Of a stretch of 64,000 nt of DNA, positions 43,681 through 53,096 are shown in pieces. The notes under the pieces are model-generated. The model had not been told where the DNA came from. It worked only from the letters and a program-made list of their open reading frames with translations, and searched no databases. The position numbers and the translations under genes are program-made. Source of the stretch: Rhodobacter sp. (GTDB taxonomy: Bacteria > Pseudomonadota > Alphaproteobacteria > Rhodobacterales > Rhodobacteraceae); assembly GCA_030065095.1 (NCBI GenBank), contig JASJDP010000019.1, forward strand, positions 1 through 64,000, written 5' to 3'. Within the stretch, counting starts at the first letter, position 1. Every line of letters begins with the position of its first letter.

Positions 43681-44901
43681 ATGGTCGATCTGGCGATATT
43701 GGGAGCGTGGGCGGAGTTTGCGGTGCGCTGGCTGCACGTGATCACGGCCATCGCCTGGATCGGGTCGTCGTTCTATTTCATCGCCCTGGACCTGGGGCTG
43801 CGGCGGGACCGGGACCTGGGCGCGGCGGATGGCGAGGAATGGCAGGTCCATGGCGGGGGGTTCTATCACATCCGGAAATACCTGGTCGCACCTGAGGCGA
43901 TGCCGGAGCATCTGACCTGGTTCAAATGGGAGAGCTATTCGACCTGGCTGAGCGGTGCGGCCCTGCTGGCGCTGGTCTACTGGCTGGGGGCGGACCTGTA
44001 TCTGATCGATCCGAACAAGGCCGATCTGGCCGTGTGGCAGGGGGTGCTTATTTCGGCCGCGTCGTTGACAGTCGGGTGGATCGTTTACGACACCTTGTGC
44101 AAATCGCCCTTGGGCGAAAGGCCCACGGTGTTGATGGTGCTGCTCTTCGCGCTGCTCGTGGTCATGGGGTGGGGATATAACCAGATCTTCACCGGCCGGG
44201 CGATGATGCTGCATTTGGGTGCGTTCACGGCGACGATCATGACGGCGAACGTGTTCTTCATCATCATGCCGAACCAGCGGGTCGTGGTGGCGGATCTGAA
44301 GGCGGGGCAGGTTCCGGACGCCAAGTACGGCAAGATTGCAAAGCTGCGGTCGACGCATAACAACTATCTGACCCTGCCGGTGATCTTTCTGATGCTGAGC
44401 AATCATTACCCGCTGGCCTTCGCGACCCAGTGGAACTGGGTCATCGCGGCGCTGGTGTTCCTGATGGGGGTCACGATCCGGCACTATTTCAATTCCCTGC
44501 ATGCGCGGCGGGGCAATCCGCACTGGACCTGGGCGGCAACCGTGGTGCTGTTTCTGATCTGCGTTTGGTTGTCGACCGGGCCGAAGCTGGAACTGTCGGC
44601 AGAGGCGGCGGTGACGCCAGCGGCGTCTCGGTTCGTCGAGGCCGAGGGATTCGAGGAGGTCGCGGACATTGTGCTTGGACGCTGTTCGATGTGCCATGCC
44701 GCCGAGCCCGCCTGGGAGGCCATGTACTGGCCCCCGAAAGGGGTGCGGCTGGAAGACGAAGTCCAGATCGCCAGCCTGGCGCGCGAGATCTACCTGCAGG
44801 CCGGGGTCAGCGAGGCGATGCCGCCGGCGAATGTCAGCTGGATGGAGCCGGAAGAGCGGGCGAAGATCGTGGACTGGTATCGTAGCGCCCTGGCCGATTG
44901 A
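43681..44901 (+). CDS. puuD: Urate hydroxylase PuuD with C-terminal cytochrome c domain
   Basis: A 406-residue membrane enzyme. About eight helices (starting WLHVITAIAWIGSSFYFIAL) form the urate oxidase N-domain that converts urate to 5-hydroxyisourate. The C-terminal ~75 residues contain a class I c-type haem site (GRCSMCH) and a likely Met ligand (SEAMPPANVSW), so electrons pass to the respiratory chain rather than to O2 with H2O2 formation. The allantoin-pathway genes that would process the product (pucL/hpxO-type lyases) are not adjacent. Confidence 0.92.
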   Translation: MVDLAILGAWAEFAVRWLHVITAIAWIGSSFYFIALDLGLRRDRDLGAADGEEWQVHGGGFYHIRKYLVAPEAMPEHLTWFKWESYSTWLSGAALLALVYWLGADLYLIDPNKADLAVWQGVLISAASLTVGWIVYDTLCKSPLGERPTVLMVLLFALLVVMGWGYNQIFTGRAMMLHLGAFTATIMTANVFFIIMPNQRVVVADLKAGQVPDAKYGKIAKLRSTHNNYLTLPVIFLMLSNHYPLAFATQWNWVIAALVFLMGVTIRHYFNSLHARRGNPHWTWAATVVLFLICVWLSTGPKLELSAEAAVTPAASRFVEAEGFEEVADIVLGRCSMCHAAEPAWEAMYWPPKGVRLEDEVQIASLAREIYLQAGVSEAMPPANVSWMEPEERAKIVDWYRSALAD

Positions 44902-44931
44902 GCGCCAAAATCCTTGGGCTCCGACGCGAGG

Positions 44932-45744
44932 TCAGTGCACTGGCGCCGCCACAGAATCCACCAGCGACCGGCCGCCATCCACCGTCAGGATCTGCCCCGT
45001 CATGAAGCCGGACCCGTCCGCGGCCAGGAACTGCGCGGCCTCGGCGACCTCGCCCGCGCTGGCGATGCGGTGCAGCGGCGTGTGGCGGATGATGTCGTCC
45101 CGGCAGGTCTCGTCGGCTTTCAGCGCATCTTTCAGGCTGGCGCTCATGACCGAGCCGAAAGAGATGGCGTTCACCCGAATGCGATGCGGCGCCAAAGCCA
45201 CGGCCATCGACCGGGTCATCTGATCCAGAGCGGCGGAGCTGACGGAATAGGCCAGAAGGTCGGGATGGGTGCGGTGCGAAGCGATGGAGGACAGATTTAT
45301 GATCGAGCCGATATTCCCTTCTTCCCGGCCTTCGTCGCTGGCCTGCTTGATCATGCGTTTGGCAACGAGCTGTGTCAGGCGCAGGCTGGTCATCAGGTTC
45401 TGCTGCAAAAGCATTTCGACCGCGTCGTCATCGGCGTTGAGCGGGTCGGAGGCCGTGACCTGCCGTGAAGCGTTCACCAGGATGTCGACGCTGTCATAGC
45501 TGTCGAGCGTGGCTGAAAGCAGATTGTTGATCGTCAGCTTCTCGCGCAGGTCGCCCGCGAAATAGCGCACATTGGTGCCGTCCTTCTTCGCCTCTTCGCC
45601 GATCTCCTTGATCAGCCGGTCTTCGTCCATGTCGGCAAAGACGACGTTGGCCTCGTGATCGGCAAAATGCCGGGCAATGGCAAGGCCGACGCCGTTGGCG
45701 GCGCCGGTGACGATGGCGGTCTTGCCCGCGATGGAAAACGACAT
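44932..45744 (-). CDS. SDR-family protein lacking the catalytic lysine
   Basis: A 270-residue Rossmann-fold protein of the short-chain dehydrogenase superfamily. The cofactor motif TGAANGVG (13-20), the structural Asn in QQN, Ser153 and Tyr166 are in place. The NNAG motif is changed to VNASR, and the Lys of the YxxxK motif is Ser170 (Y-S-V-S-S). A typical SDR cannot turn over without that Lys, so either the enzyme uses another proton relay or it has a non-catalytic role. The gene is otherwise intact, with a normal C-terminal TGQILTVDGG motif. Confidence 0.85.
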   Translation of the reverse strand: MSFSIAGKTAIVTGAANGVGLAIARHFADHEANVVFADMDEDRLIKEIGEEAKKDGTNVRYFAGDLREKLTINNLLSATLDSYDSVDILVNASRQVTASDPLNADDDAVEMLLQQNLMTSLRLTQLVAKRMIKQASDEGREEGNIGSIINLSSIASHRTHPDLLAYSVSSAALDQMTRSMAVALAPHRIRVNAISFGSVMSASLKDALKADETCRDDIIRHTPLHRIASAGEVAEAAQFLAADGSGFMTGQILTVDGGRSLVDSVAAPVH

Positions 45745-45818
45745 GGGTGAGATGGTCCCTGATTCGTTTGGGTGAGCGTAGAGCGAGTTGTGTCCGGGTG
45801 GAACGCTTTCTGCCGGCG

Positions 45819-46811
45819 CTAGCGGCCGCGGGCCGGTCTGCGGGGTCTTGTGGCGCGAAGGATCTTGAAACCCCGAACCGCGGCCAATTCCTGCAGATCG
45901 GCGAAATCCGCCCGCGCCTCGGCCTCGTAGGGCAGGTGGCGGTTCGCGACGAGCCAGAGCGTGCCCGAGGGTTTGAGCATCCGCGCTGCGGCGGCGATGA
46001 AGGATTTGCCCAGGGCGGGTTCGGCGGAGCGTCCGGTGTGGAACGGCGGATTCGTGACGACGGCGTCGAGAGGTTCAGACGGGGTGAAGCGGGTGGCGTC
46101 GGCCCAGTGGAACCGGGCGCGGGGATCGGTGACGTTGCGCCGGGCACAGGCCAGCGCGACATGCTCGGCCTCGATCAGGTGCAACTCGTCGACGCCGTCG
46201 CGTTCGAGGATCGCATGCGCGAGATACCCCCAACCGGCGCCGAGGTCGGCCATACGCTTGGGCAAGTTGTTGGGCAAAACGGCGACGAGCGCTTGCGAAC
46301 CCGGATCGGGGCCATCGGCCGAGAAAAGCCCCGGCGCGGTGACGAAGCCGCCCTCGATGGTCCTTTCCGACGCGGTCCAGTCCGAGAAATCGCCGCCGGT
46401 GACGGCAAAGAGCTTGCCATGCGCCTTGGACACGACCTCTCCGACCTCGGCGCGTTTGCGGCAGTCCTTCAGCAGGCTTTCCACGCCGTCGGTCTTTTGC
46501 CCGTCGACGACGACGGGGCCGCCGCCCGTCAGGGCCATCGCCTGCGCCATCAGGCCATGCGCCGCGGCCTTGGCGCGGGGCAGAAAGACCAGTGCGGCGG
46601 CATAGCTGCCTTCTGGGACCGCGCCGGTATCGAAGCCGAGGGCGGCGAAGGCGTCGTGGTCGGGTTTGAACCCCTGGATGACATGCACGCGATCCTTCGG
46701 CAGCACCGACAGATCGGTCCCGGCGCGCGGGCGGAACACGGCGATGCGGCCGTCGGCCGGCAAGGACACGGCACCAGCGTCTAGCGCGGTCTTCAGGCGG
46801 GGGACGGACAT
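45819..46811 (-). CDS. RsmC-like class I methyltransferase
   Basis: A 330-residue SAM-dependent methyltransferase. An N-terminal pseudo-domain precedes the catalytic domain with motif I (MADLGAGWGYLAHAIL) and the base-flipping NPPFHTGR motif of RsmC/RlmG rRNA guanine-N2 methyltransferases. The likely target is G1207 of 16S rRNA, by homology. It lies 20 bp from clpS on the same strand and is probably co-transcribed. Confidence 0.85.
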   Translation of the reverse strand: MSVPRLKTALDAGAVSLPADGRIAVFRPRAGTDLSVLPKDRVHVIQGFKPDHDAFAALGFDTGAVPEGSYAAALVFLPRAKAAAHGLMAQAMALTGGGPVVVDGQKTDGVESLLKDCRKRAEVGEVVSKAHGKLFAVTGGDFSDWTASERTIEGGFVTAPGLFSADGPDPGSQALVAVLPNNLPKRMADLGAGWGYLAHAILERDGVDELHLIEAEHVALACARRNVTDPRARFHWADATRFTPSEPLDAVVTNPPFHTGRSAEPALGKSFIAAAARMLKPSGTLWLVANRHLPYEAEARADFADLQELAAVRGFKILRATRPRRPARGR

Positions 46812-46830
46812 GGGACGGCGCGCGGGCGCA

Positions 46831-47151
46831 CTATTCCTTTTCCATCGTGCACTGAAGCGGGTGCTGGTGGCGGCGGGCGAAATCCATCACCTGTCCGACC
46901 TTGGTTTCGGCGATTTCGAAGGCGAATACGCCGACCACCGCGACACCTTTTTTGTGCACCGTCAGCATCAGTTCGAATGCCTGGGCATGGCTCATCCCGA
47001 AGAAACGCTCCAGTACATGGACCACGAATTCCATCGGCGTGAAATCGTCGTTCAGCAGCATGACCTTGTAAAGCGGCGGGCGTTTGGTCTTGGCGCGCGT
47101 CGCCACGGCGACGCCGGTATCCCCGGCGTCCTTGTCCTTTTTATCCGACAT
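46831..47151 (-). CDS. clpS: ClpS, ClpA adaptor for N-degron substrates
   Basis: A 106-residue adaptor that hands proteins with destabilising N-termini to ClpAP. The binding pocket motif [20 protein letters not shown] (residues ~29-48) and [20 protein letters not shown] are those of ClpS. The flexible N-terminal extension ([14 protein letters not shown]) fits the family. The ATG at 47151 is preferred, though 47163 (MPATMSDKK) is possible. No clpA gene follows. Confidence 0.92.
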   Translation of the reverse strand: MSDKKDKDAGDTGVAVATRAKTKRPPLYKVMLLNDDFTPMEFVVHVLERFFGMSHAQAFELMLTVHKKGVAVVGVFAFEIAETKVGQVMDFARRHQHPLQCTMEKE

Positions 47152-47289
47152 CGTTGCGGGCATGCGTGCCAAGCGCGGCCTCATTGAATCGTCTTTGTCG
47201 CTGCTGGTGGCGACTATATAATCCCGCGGCTCTGTGTGAAAAGGGGCAGGGGCGCGGCCAGCATCGATTCTGTAGGCTAAGAGGCAAGG

Positions 47290-48006
47290 ATGAGCAACGG
47301 GCTGACGGCGATTGGCTTCGACGCGGATGACACGCTTTGGCATAACGAACAGTTCTACCGTCTGACGCAAGAGCGGTTTGCCGAACTCTTGCGGGATTTC
47401 ACCGAGCCCGACCACCTGATGGAGCGGCTGCTGGAAGCCGAACGGCAGAATATCGGGCATTACGGGTTCGGGATTAAGGGGTTCGTGCTGTCGATGATCG
47501 AGACCGCCATCGACGTGACCGAAGAACGGGTGCCTGCCCGCGTCATCCGACGACTGATCGAGGCGGGACAGGATATGTTGCAGCACCCGATCGAGCTGTT
47601 GCCCTTCGCACGTGAGGCGATCGAGTCGGTGGCGGACAGCCACCGGGTCATCCTGATCACGAAGGGCGATCTGCTGGATCAGGAACGCAAGCTGGCGCAG
47701 TCGGGTCTGGGGGAGTTGTTCGATGCGGTCGAGATCGTGTCGAACAAGACGGCGGACGTGTATGCCGACATCTTCACGCGGCACGCCCATGGTGCGGAAC
47801 GTGCTATGATGGTGGGCAATTCGATGAAATCCGACGTCGTGCCCGCCATCCAGGCCGGTGGCTGGGGCGTATACGTGCCGCACGGACTGGTCTGGGCGCT
47901 GGAGCATGAGGAACCGCCGCAGAACAGCCCGCGTTATCGCGAGATTCCCGACCTCGGCGGGTTGCCGCCTTTGGTGGCCGGCATCGCCTGCGTCGGGTCG
48001 CCTTAG
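47290..48006 (+). CDS. HAD-family phosphatase
   Basis: A 238-residue haloacid-dehalogenase-like hydrolase. The nucleophile motif is [10 protein letters not shown] (Asp10, Asp12), motif II is ILITKGD, and the metal site is [11 protein letters not shown]; a helical cap lies between residues ~20 and 90. Likely a small-molecule phosphatase, substrate unknown. Its ATG is 9 bp after an AGGCAAGG-like box. Confidence 0.83.
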   Translation: MSNGLTAIGFDADDTLWHNEQFYRLTQERFAELLRDFTEPDHLMERLLEAERQNIGHYGFGIKGFVLSMIETAIDVTEERVPARVIRRLIEAGQDMLQHPIELLPFAREAIESVADSHRVILITKGDLLDQERKLAQSGLGELFDAVEIVSNKTADVYADIFTRHAHGAERAMMVGNSMKSDVVPAIQAGGWGVYVPHGLVWALEHEEPPQNSPRYREIPDLGGLPPLVAGIACVGSP

Positions 48007-48195
48007 TTTTGCCACAATGAAACATCTTGCGGCTCGGCCACCGGTTTTCCCAACATCTGGATTATCGGGTTAACAACTTTCTCAAACCTATTGAAAATTA
48101 TCTGTTTTCCGATTCAAAACCTTGTGTTAGCGTCAGCGCCAAGAAACCTCGGGCGAAACGATCCGGGGGCGATGAGGCAGCGTTAGGATTTTGGC

Positions 48196-49671
48196 GTGAC
48201 ACCGCGTCTGGGACAGTTGGCCCGTATCGGGCTATTTTCCGTATGCATCGGTTTATGGGCTGCGGCGCAGGCGCTGGCGGCGCCGTATGCGGCGATGGTG
48301 ATGGATGCGCGGTCGGGCGAAGTGCTGCATGCACGCAACGCCGACACCCGTCTGCACCCGGCATCGCTGACCAAGATGATGACGCTTTATTTGGTGTTCC
48401 AGGCGGTGGAGAATGGCGAGATCGGGCTCGACACGTCCGTCAAGATCTCGAAGAAGGCGGCGGCGGAACCCCCATCAAAGCTGGGGCTCAGGCCGGGGCA
48501 GAAGATCAAGCTGCGCTATCTCATCCGCGCGGCGGCGGTGAAATCGGCAAACGACGCGGCGACGGCATTGGCCGAGGCGGTATCCGGCAGCGAAGCCGCG
48601 TTCGCACGCCGCATGAACCGGACCGCCAAGGCGCTGGGAATGACGCGCTCAACCTTCAAGAATGCCCACGGGTTGACCGAGGCGGGACATCTGTCGACGG
48701 CGCGCGACATGACGCTGCTGGGCCGGCAGCTGTTCTACGACTTCCCCGAATACTACAACCTGTTCTCGCGTCGCTCGACGCATGCAGGGTTGCGCGACGT
48801 GGCCAATACGAACCGCAAGTTCCTGGCCGCCTACAAGGGCGCCGACGGGATCAAGACCGGCTATACCCGGGCGGCGGGGTTCAACCTTGTCGCCTCGGCG
48901 GAGCGCGGGCAGGAGCGGATCATCGCGACCATGTTCGGCGGGCGGTCGACGGCACAGCGCAATGCCAGGGTGGCGGAGCTTCTGGATATGGGATTCCGCC
49001 GCGCGCCGACCCGCGTCGCGGTCAGAAAGCCGGCAAAGCCGGGCGTCGTGCCCGCGGCGGCACCGGATGCGACCAAGCCGCTGGCCGGAAAGACGATCCG
49101 GGTGGCGCGCGCCGTCGAGACAAGCCCGTTCCCGGTGATGCGCCCGGGAACGGCCACGCCAGCGCCGGCCGAAGAAATGCTGGTGGCCATGCAGGAAACC
49201 ATCGAACAGACGATCACGGCGGTCACTGTCCAACCCGCTTCCAATGCCGCGACGTCGCCTGCTGCCTTGCCCGTGTTGCGGCCACCTGCCGTGGCTGCGG
49301 AGGCCCAGCCGCCGGCCACCAGGCCGGCACCGGCGTCGCCAACGCCTGCGCCAAGACCGGAAGTCCTGGTGACGGCCGCCGAACGGGACGCCGAACCGGA
49401 CCGCGAGGTCGTCACCCGGCTGTCGACCTCGGGCGGGCGGCACTGGGGTATCAACATCGGCCGCTTCCGGTCGCGGAACGAGGCCGAGCGGATGCTGTTG
49501 AAAACGGCGCTCAGCGAGTTGGGAACGCTCGATGAGGCTCTGCGCAAGGTGGCCAGCACCAAGCGAGGCCACGAGGCGAATTTCGTCGGCATGACGCAAG
49601 AGGCTGCCAACAGGGCCTGCCGCCGCCTGACGGCCCGAAACATCCCCTGCTCGACATTGGGGCCGACCTAG
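48196..49671 (+). CDS. D-alanyl-D-alanine carboxypeptidase (DacF-like) with SPOR domain
   Basis: A 491-residue periplasmic penicillin-binding protein. A signal peptide (ends near ALAAP30) precedes the peptidase S11 domain with SLTK (Ser57-Lys60), SAN (117-119) and KTG (220-222), so the active site is complete. A Pro/Ala-rich linker (residues ~265-400) leads to a C-terminal SPOR domain (WGINIGRFRSRNEAERMLLK), which targets denuded septal peptidoglycan. It therefore probably trims pentapeptides at the division site. Start is GTG at 48196. Confidence 0.92.
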   Translation: MTPRLGQLARIGLFSVCIGLWAAAQALAAPYAAMVMDARSGEVLHARNADTRLHPASLTKMMTLYLVFQAVENGEIGLDTSVKISKKAAAEPPSKLGLRPGQKIKLRYLIRAAAVKSANDAATALAEAVSGSEAAFARRMNRTAKALGMTRSTFKNAHGLTEAGHLSTARDMTLLGRQLFYDFPEYYNLFSRRSTHAGLRDVANTNRKFLAAYKGADGIKTGYTRAAGFNLVASAERGQERIIATMFGGRSTAQRNARVAELLDMGFRRAPTRVAVRKPAKPGVVPAAAPDATKPLAGKTIRVARAVETSPFPVMRPGTATPAPAEEMLVAMQETIEQTITAVTVQPASNAATSPAALPVLRPPAVAAEAQPPATRPAPASPTPAPRPEVLVTAAERDAEPDREVVTRLSTSGGRHWGINIGRFRSRNEAERMLLKTALSELGTLDEALRKVASTKRGHEANFVGMTQEAANRACRRLTARNIPCSTLGPT

Positions 49672-50534
49672 TCTTCCTGGGCCCGGGCGATCGCCATGAA
49701 GGCCCGGATCGCCGGCACGTCACGGCGGCGTGACAGGCAGATCAGGGTCTCGCGCATCTGCAGGTCGCAATCGGCAAGCGGTAGCGCCTGCAGGCGCTTG
49801 TCGGCACCGAATTCGGCCTGCGAGATCACGCCGACACCTGCTCCGGCCGCCACGATGTCGCGCACCGCCTCGCGGCCTTGTGCGACGACCACCGGGTTCA
49901 GTTTCAGCCCTCGGCTTGCGGTCTCGGCCTCGAGCATAGCCCGGGTTTTCGACCCGGCTTCGCGGCTGACAAATGGCAGGCGGGTGAGTTCCGCCAGGGG
50001 CAGGGGCCTCGGGAGCGTTTGGGCGAGGTCAAACGGCGCGAATGCGATGATCGGAGAAGCGCCCAGCAGGATGGCGTCGAAATCCGCCTGGTCCGCGCTG
50101 GTGCCGATCACGCCGATATCGGCGCGATAGGCGCGAAGTTCTTCCATCACAAAGGCCGAATTGCCGACCGCAACGTCGATCGTCACCTTCGGATATTTAC
50201 CGCGGAACCGGCTGAGCACGTCGTTGATGTGATGAGCGGCGTCAACCACCAGCCGCAAATGGCCTTTGACGGCGGCCCGGGACGCCGACAGGGCCTCGGC
50301 GATCCGCGCCTCGATCTCAAAATACTGCTGTGTCAGGACAAACAGCTTTGCACCGGACTCGGTAAGCGCGATCTGCCGCCCGGTGCGATGGAACAGAAGC
50401 ACGTCGTGTTCGCGCTCCAACTGGCCGACCTGGTCGGAAACGGCCGGTTGCGACAGGTTCATTGCCCTGGCCGCGTTCGAGAACCCACCGGTTTGGGCAA
50501 CAAAATGGAAGGCGCGAAGTTGTGAATGGCGCAT
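49668..50534 (-). CDS. LysR-family regulator of the phn genes
   Basis: A 288-residue LysR-type protein with HTH (FHFVAQTGGFSNAARAMNLS, then QPAVSDQVGQLEREHDVLLF) and a C-terminal effector domain. It is divergent from phnW over 111 bp, the normal place for a LysR activator of 2-aminoethylphosphonate use. A TTATCTATAA palindrome at 50541-50550, just before its start, might be part of its operator. Its stop overlaps that of the carboxypeptidase gene. Confidence 0.87.
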   Translation of the reverse strand: MRHSQLRAFHFVAQTGGFSNAARAMNLSQPAVSDQVGQLEREHDVLLFHRTGRQIALTESGAKLFVLTQQYFEIEARIAEALSASRAAVKGHLRLVVDAAHHINDVLSRFRGKYPKVTIDVAVGNSAFVMEELRAYRADIGVIGTSADQADFDAILLGASPIIAFAPFDLAQTLPRPLPLAELTRLPFVSREAGSKTRAMLEAETASRGLKLNPVVVAQGREAVRDIVAAGAGVGVISQAEFGADKRLQALPLADCDLQMRETLICLSRRRDVPAIRAFMAIARAQED

Positions 50535-50645
50535 GACCGGTTATCTATAAGAAACACCGATGAATACATCTAATCTAACGATTTCTCAGATGACCGGCAA
50601 GAGGGTATAGGGACATCGTAGATCGGACATTGGAAAGACTCCGCG

Positions 50646-51821
50646 ATGCCAACCATGGACCCGCCGCGCTTGGGAGAGCCCTTTCTGCTGACACCGGGGC
50701 CGCTAACGACCTCATTCGCAGTGAAGCAGGCGATGTTGCGCGATTGGGGCAGTTGGGACGACGATTTTCGCGGTCTGACCGCAGAGCTTCGAGCCCGGCT
50801 GCTTGAGATGATCGGGCCCGGCTGGGAGGCGTTCGACTGTGTTCCGATGCAGGGGTCGGGCAGTTTCTGCGTCGAGGCGATGCTGGGCAGCCTCGTGCCG
50901 CGCGATGGCAAGGTGCTGGTCCTGGTCAACGGCGCCTATGGCCACCGCGCCGCGCGTACGCTCGACTATCTGGGGCGCAACCACGTGCTGCTGGACAAGG
51001 GCGACTATCTTCCGCCGCGCGGGTCCGAGGTGGCGCGCATGCTGGCCGCCGACCCGGCGATCACCCATGTGTTCGCGGTCCATTGCGAGACCAGTTCCGG
51101 CATCCTCAACCCGATCGCCGAGATCGCCGGGGCGGTCGCACGGGCCGGCCGCAAGCTGCTGATCGACAGCATGTCTGCCTTCGGGGCCTTGCCGCTTCTT
51201 GCGGGTGAGGTGCCTTTCGAGGCCTTCGTTTCTTCGGCCAATAAATGCATCGAGGGCGTGCCCGGTTTCGGCTTTGTCATCGCCCGCAAACAGGCGCTGC
51301 AGGCGGCAAAGGGCAACAGTCATTCGCTCTGCCTCGACCTGCACGATCAATGGGTGCATCTGGAGAAGACCGGGCAGTGGCGGTTCACCCCGCCGACGCA
51401 TTCGGTCGCCGCCTTCCTCGAAGCGTTGCATGCACACCAGGCCGAGGGCGGCGTCGCCGGCCGCGCAGCGCGCTATGACAGGAATCGCGACACGCTGGTG
51501 GCGGAGATGCGCGCCAGAGGGTTCGAGACCCTGCTGCGCGACGAATGGCTGTCGTCGATCATCGTGACGTTCTTCTGCCCGGCCGATCCACGGTTTTCCT
51601 TCGGGACCTTCTATTCCGCGATGAAGGCACGGGGGTTCATCATCTATCCCGGCAAACTGACCGTCGCCGACAGCTTTCGCATCGGCTGTATCGGCCAACT
51701 CGACCACGTCGTGATGGGCCGCGTGGCCGAGGCCGCCGAAGAGGCGCTGGCAGAGATGGGCGTGATCAGCGCCGCGCCACCGGCTGCCGCTCTGAATGAA
51801 CGCGAAAAACTCGCCGCCTGA
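50646..51821 (+). CDS. phnW: 2-aminoethylphosphonate:pyruvate transaminase
   Basis: A 391-residue PLP enzyme. It converts 2-aminoethylphosphonate and pyruvate to phosphonoacetaldehyde and alanine. Fold-type I features are clear: LLTPGPLTTSFAVKQAMLRD at the N-terminus, MQGSGSFCVEA, and IDSMSAFGALP before Lys200 in SSANKCIEGVPGFGF, which should hold PLP. It is about 20 residues longer than typical PhnW because of its C-terminal tail. The first gene of phnW-phnA-phnY; gap to phnA is 18 bp. Confidence 0.94.
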   Translation: MPTMDPPRLGEPFLLTPGPLTTSFAVKQAMLRDWGSWDDDFRGLTAELRARLLEMIGPGWEAFDCVPMQGSGSFCVEAMLGSLVPRDGKVLVLVNGAYGHRAARTLDYLGRNHVLLDKGDYLPPRGSEVARMLAADPAITHVFAVHCETSSGILNPIAEIAGAVARAGRKLLIDSMSAFGALPLLAGEVPFEAFVSSANKCIEGVPGFGFVIARKQALQAAKGNSHSLCLDLHDQWVHLEKTGQWRFTPPTHSVAAFLEALHAHQAEGGVAGRAARYDRNRDTLVAEMRARGFETLLRDEWLSSIIVTFFCPADPRFSFGTFYSAMKARGFIIYPGKLTVADSFRIGCIGQLDHVVMGRVAEAAEEALAEMGVISAAPPAAALNEREKLAA

Positions 51822-51839
51822 ATTTTCGAAAGGACCGAC

Positions 51840-53084
51840 ATGAACATCCATGCCCCCATCGAGGCGAATGACCGCCTCTACCCGTTTCCCAAATCGCCTG
51901 CCGCGGTCATCTGCCTCGACGGCTGCGAGCCGGCCTATCTGACCGACGCCACCGCCGCGGGGCTGATGCCAAACCTCGCCCGCATCAAGCGCACGGGCAC
52001 CGACCGGCTGGCGCATTCGGTGATCCCGTCCTTCACCAATCCCAACAACCTGTCCATCGCCACCGGCCAGCCGCCCAGCGTGCACGGCATCTGCGGTAAC
52101 TACCTCATCGACCCCGAGACCGGTGAAGAGGTGATGATGAACGACGTGCGGTTCCTGCGGGCGCCGACGATCTTCAGCCGGTTCTACGAACGGGGCGCAA
52201 AGGTCGCGATCGTCACCGCCAAGGATAAACTGCGGGCGCTGCTGGGGGCCGGGCTGCGGTTCGATGCCGACCGCGCGCGGTGCTTTTCGTCGGAGAAATC
52301 CGATACGACCACGGTGGCGGAACACGGGATCGACCGGGCGTCGGACTGGCTCGGTATGGCGCAGCCGGATGTCTATTCCGCAGAGCTGTCCGAGTTTGTC
52401 TTTGCGGCCGGGGTCAAGCTCTTGCGGGAATGGCAGCCGGACGTGATGTATCTGACCACCACGGACTTCATCCAGCACACGCATGCCCCGGGAACGCCGG
52501 TCGCCAATGCGTTCTATGCCATGTTCGACCGTTATCTTGGGGAACTGGACGCCCTGGGCGCCAGTATCGTCATCACCGCGGACCATGGCATGAAGCCCAA
52601 ACACGATGTGCAGGGCGCGCCCAACGTGATCTATGCGCAGGACCTGCTGGACGGCTGGCTCGAGCAAGGCGCCGCCCGGGTAATTCTGCCGATCACCGAT
52701 CCCTACGTCGTGCATCATGGCGCGCTGGGATCCTACGCCACGATCTATCTACCCGACGAAGCCGACCGCGCCGATATCATTGACCGGCTCGCCGCGTTGG
52801 ACGGGATCATCCTGGTTGTGCCAAAGGACGAGGCGATGCGGCGGTTCGATCTGCCCGGCGACCGGATCGGCGACATCGTGATGATATCGGCGGAAAACAT
52901 GACCATCGGCACCTCGGCTGACCGCCACGACCTGGCCGCGCTGACCGAACCGCTGCGCAGCCATGGCGGGCTGACCGAGCAGGAGGTGCCGTTCATCGTC
53001 AACCGCGTGCTCGACCTGCCCTTTGCGCCGGAGCTGCGCAACTATGATGCGTTCCACTATGCGACCGTCGCCGCCGTTCTTTGA
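51840..53084 (+). CDS. phnA: Phosphonoacetate hydrolase
   Basis: A 414-residue alkaline-phosphatase-superfamily enzyme that splits phosphonoacetate into acetate and phosphate. The residues expected for two Zn sites and the nucleophile can all be placed: Asp27 (CLDGCEP), Thr66 (SFTNPNN), Asp209/His213 (DFIQHTH), Asp248/His249 (ADHG) and His375 (RSHGG). This matches the Sinorhizobium enzyme I know with an offset of two residues. It sits between phnW and phnY, 12 bp before the latter. Confidence 0.94.
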   Translation: MNIHAPIEANDRLYPFPKSPAAVICLDGCEPAYLTDATAAGLMPNLARIKRTGTDRLAHSVIPSFTNPNNLSIATGQPPSVHGICGNYLIDPETGEEVMMNDVRFLRAPTIFSRFYERGAKVAIVTAKDKLRALLGAGLRFDADRARCFSSEKSDTTTVAEHGIDRASDWLGMAQPDVYSAELSEFVFAAGVKLLREWQPDVMYLTTTDFIQHTHAPGTPVANAFYAMFDRYLGELDALGASIVITADHGMKPKHDVQGAPNVIYAQDLLDGWLEQGAARVILPITDPYVVHHGALGSYATIYLPDEADRADIIDRLAALDGIILVVPKDEAMRRFDLPGDRIGDIVMISAENMTIGTSADRHDLAALTEPLRSHGGLTEQEVPFIVNRVLDLPFAPELRNYDAFHYATVAAVL

Positions 53085-53096
53085 AGAGACCTTGCC

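Noticed and set aside
50712-52718. 668-codon minus-strand frame opposite phnW and phnA
   Set aside because: Shadow of two well-supported genes; composition is that of an antisense frame.
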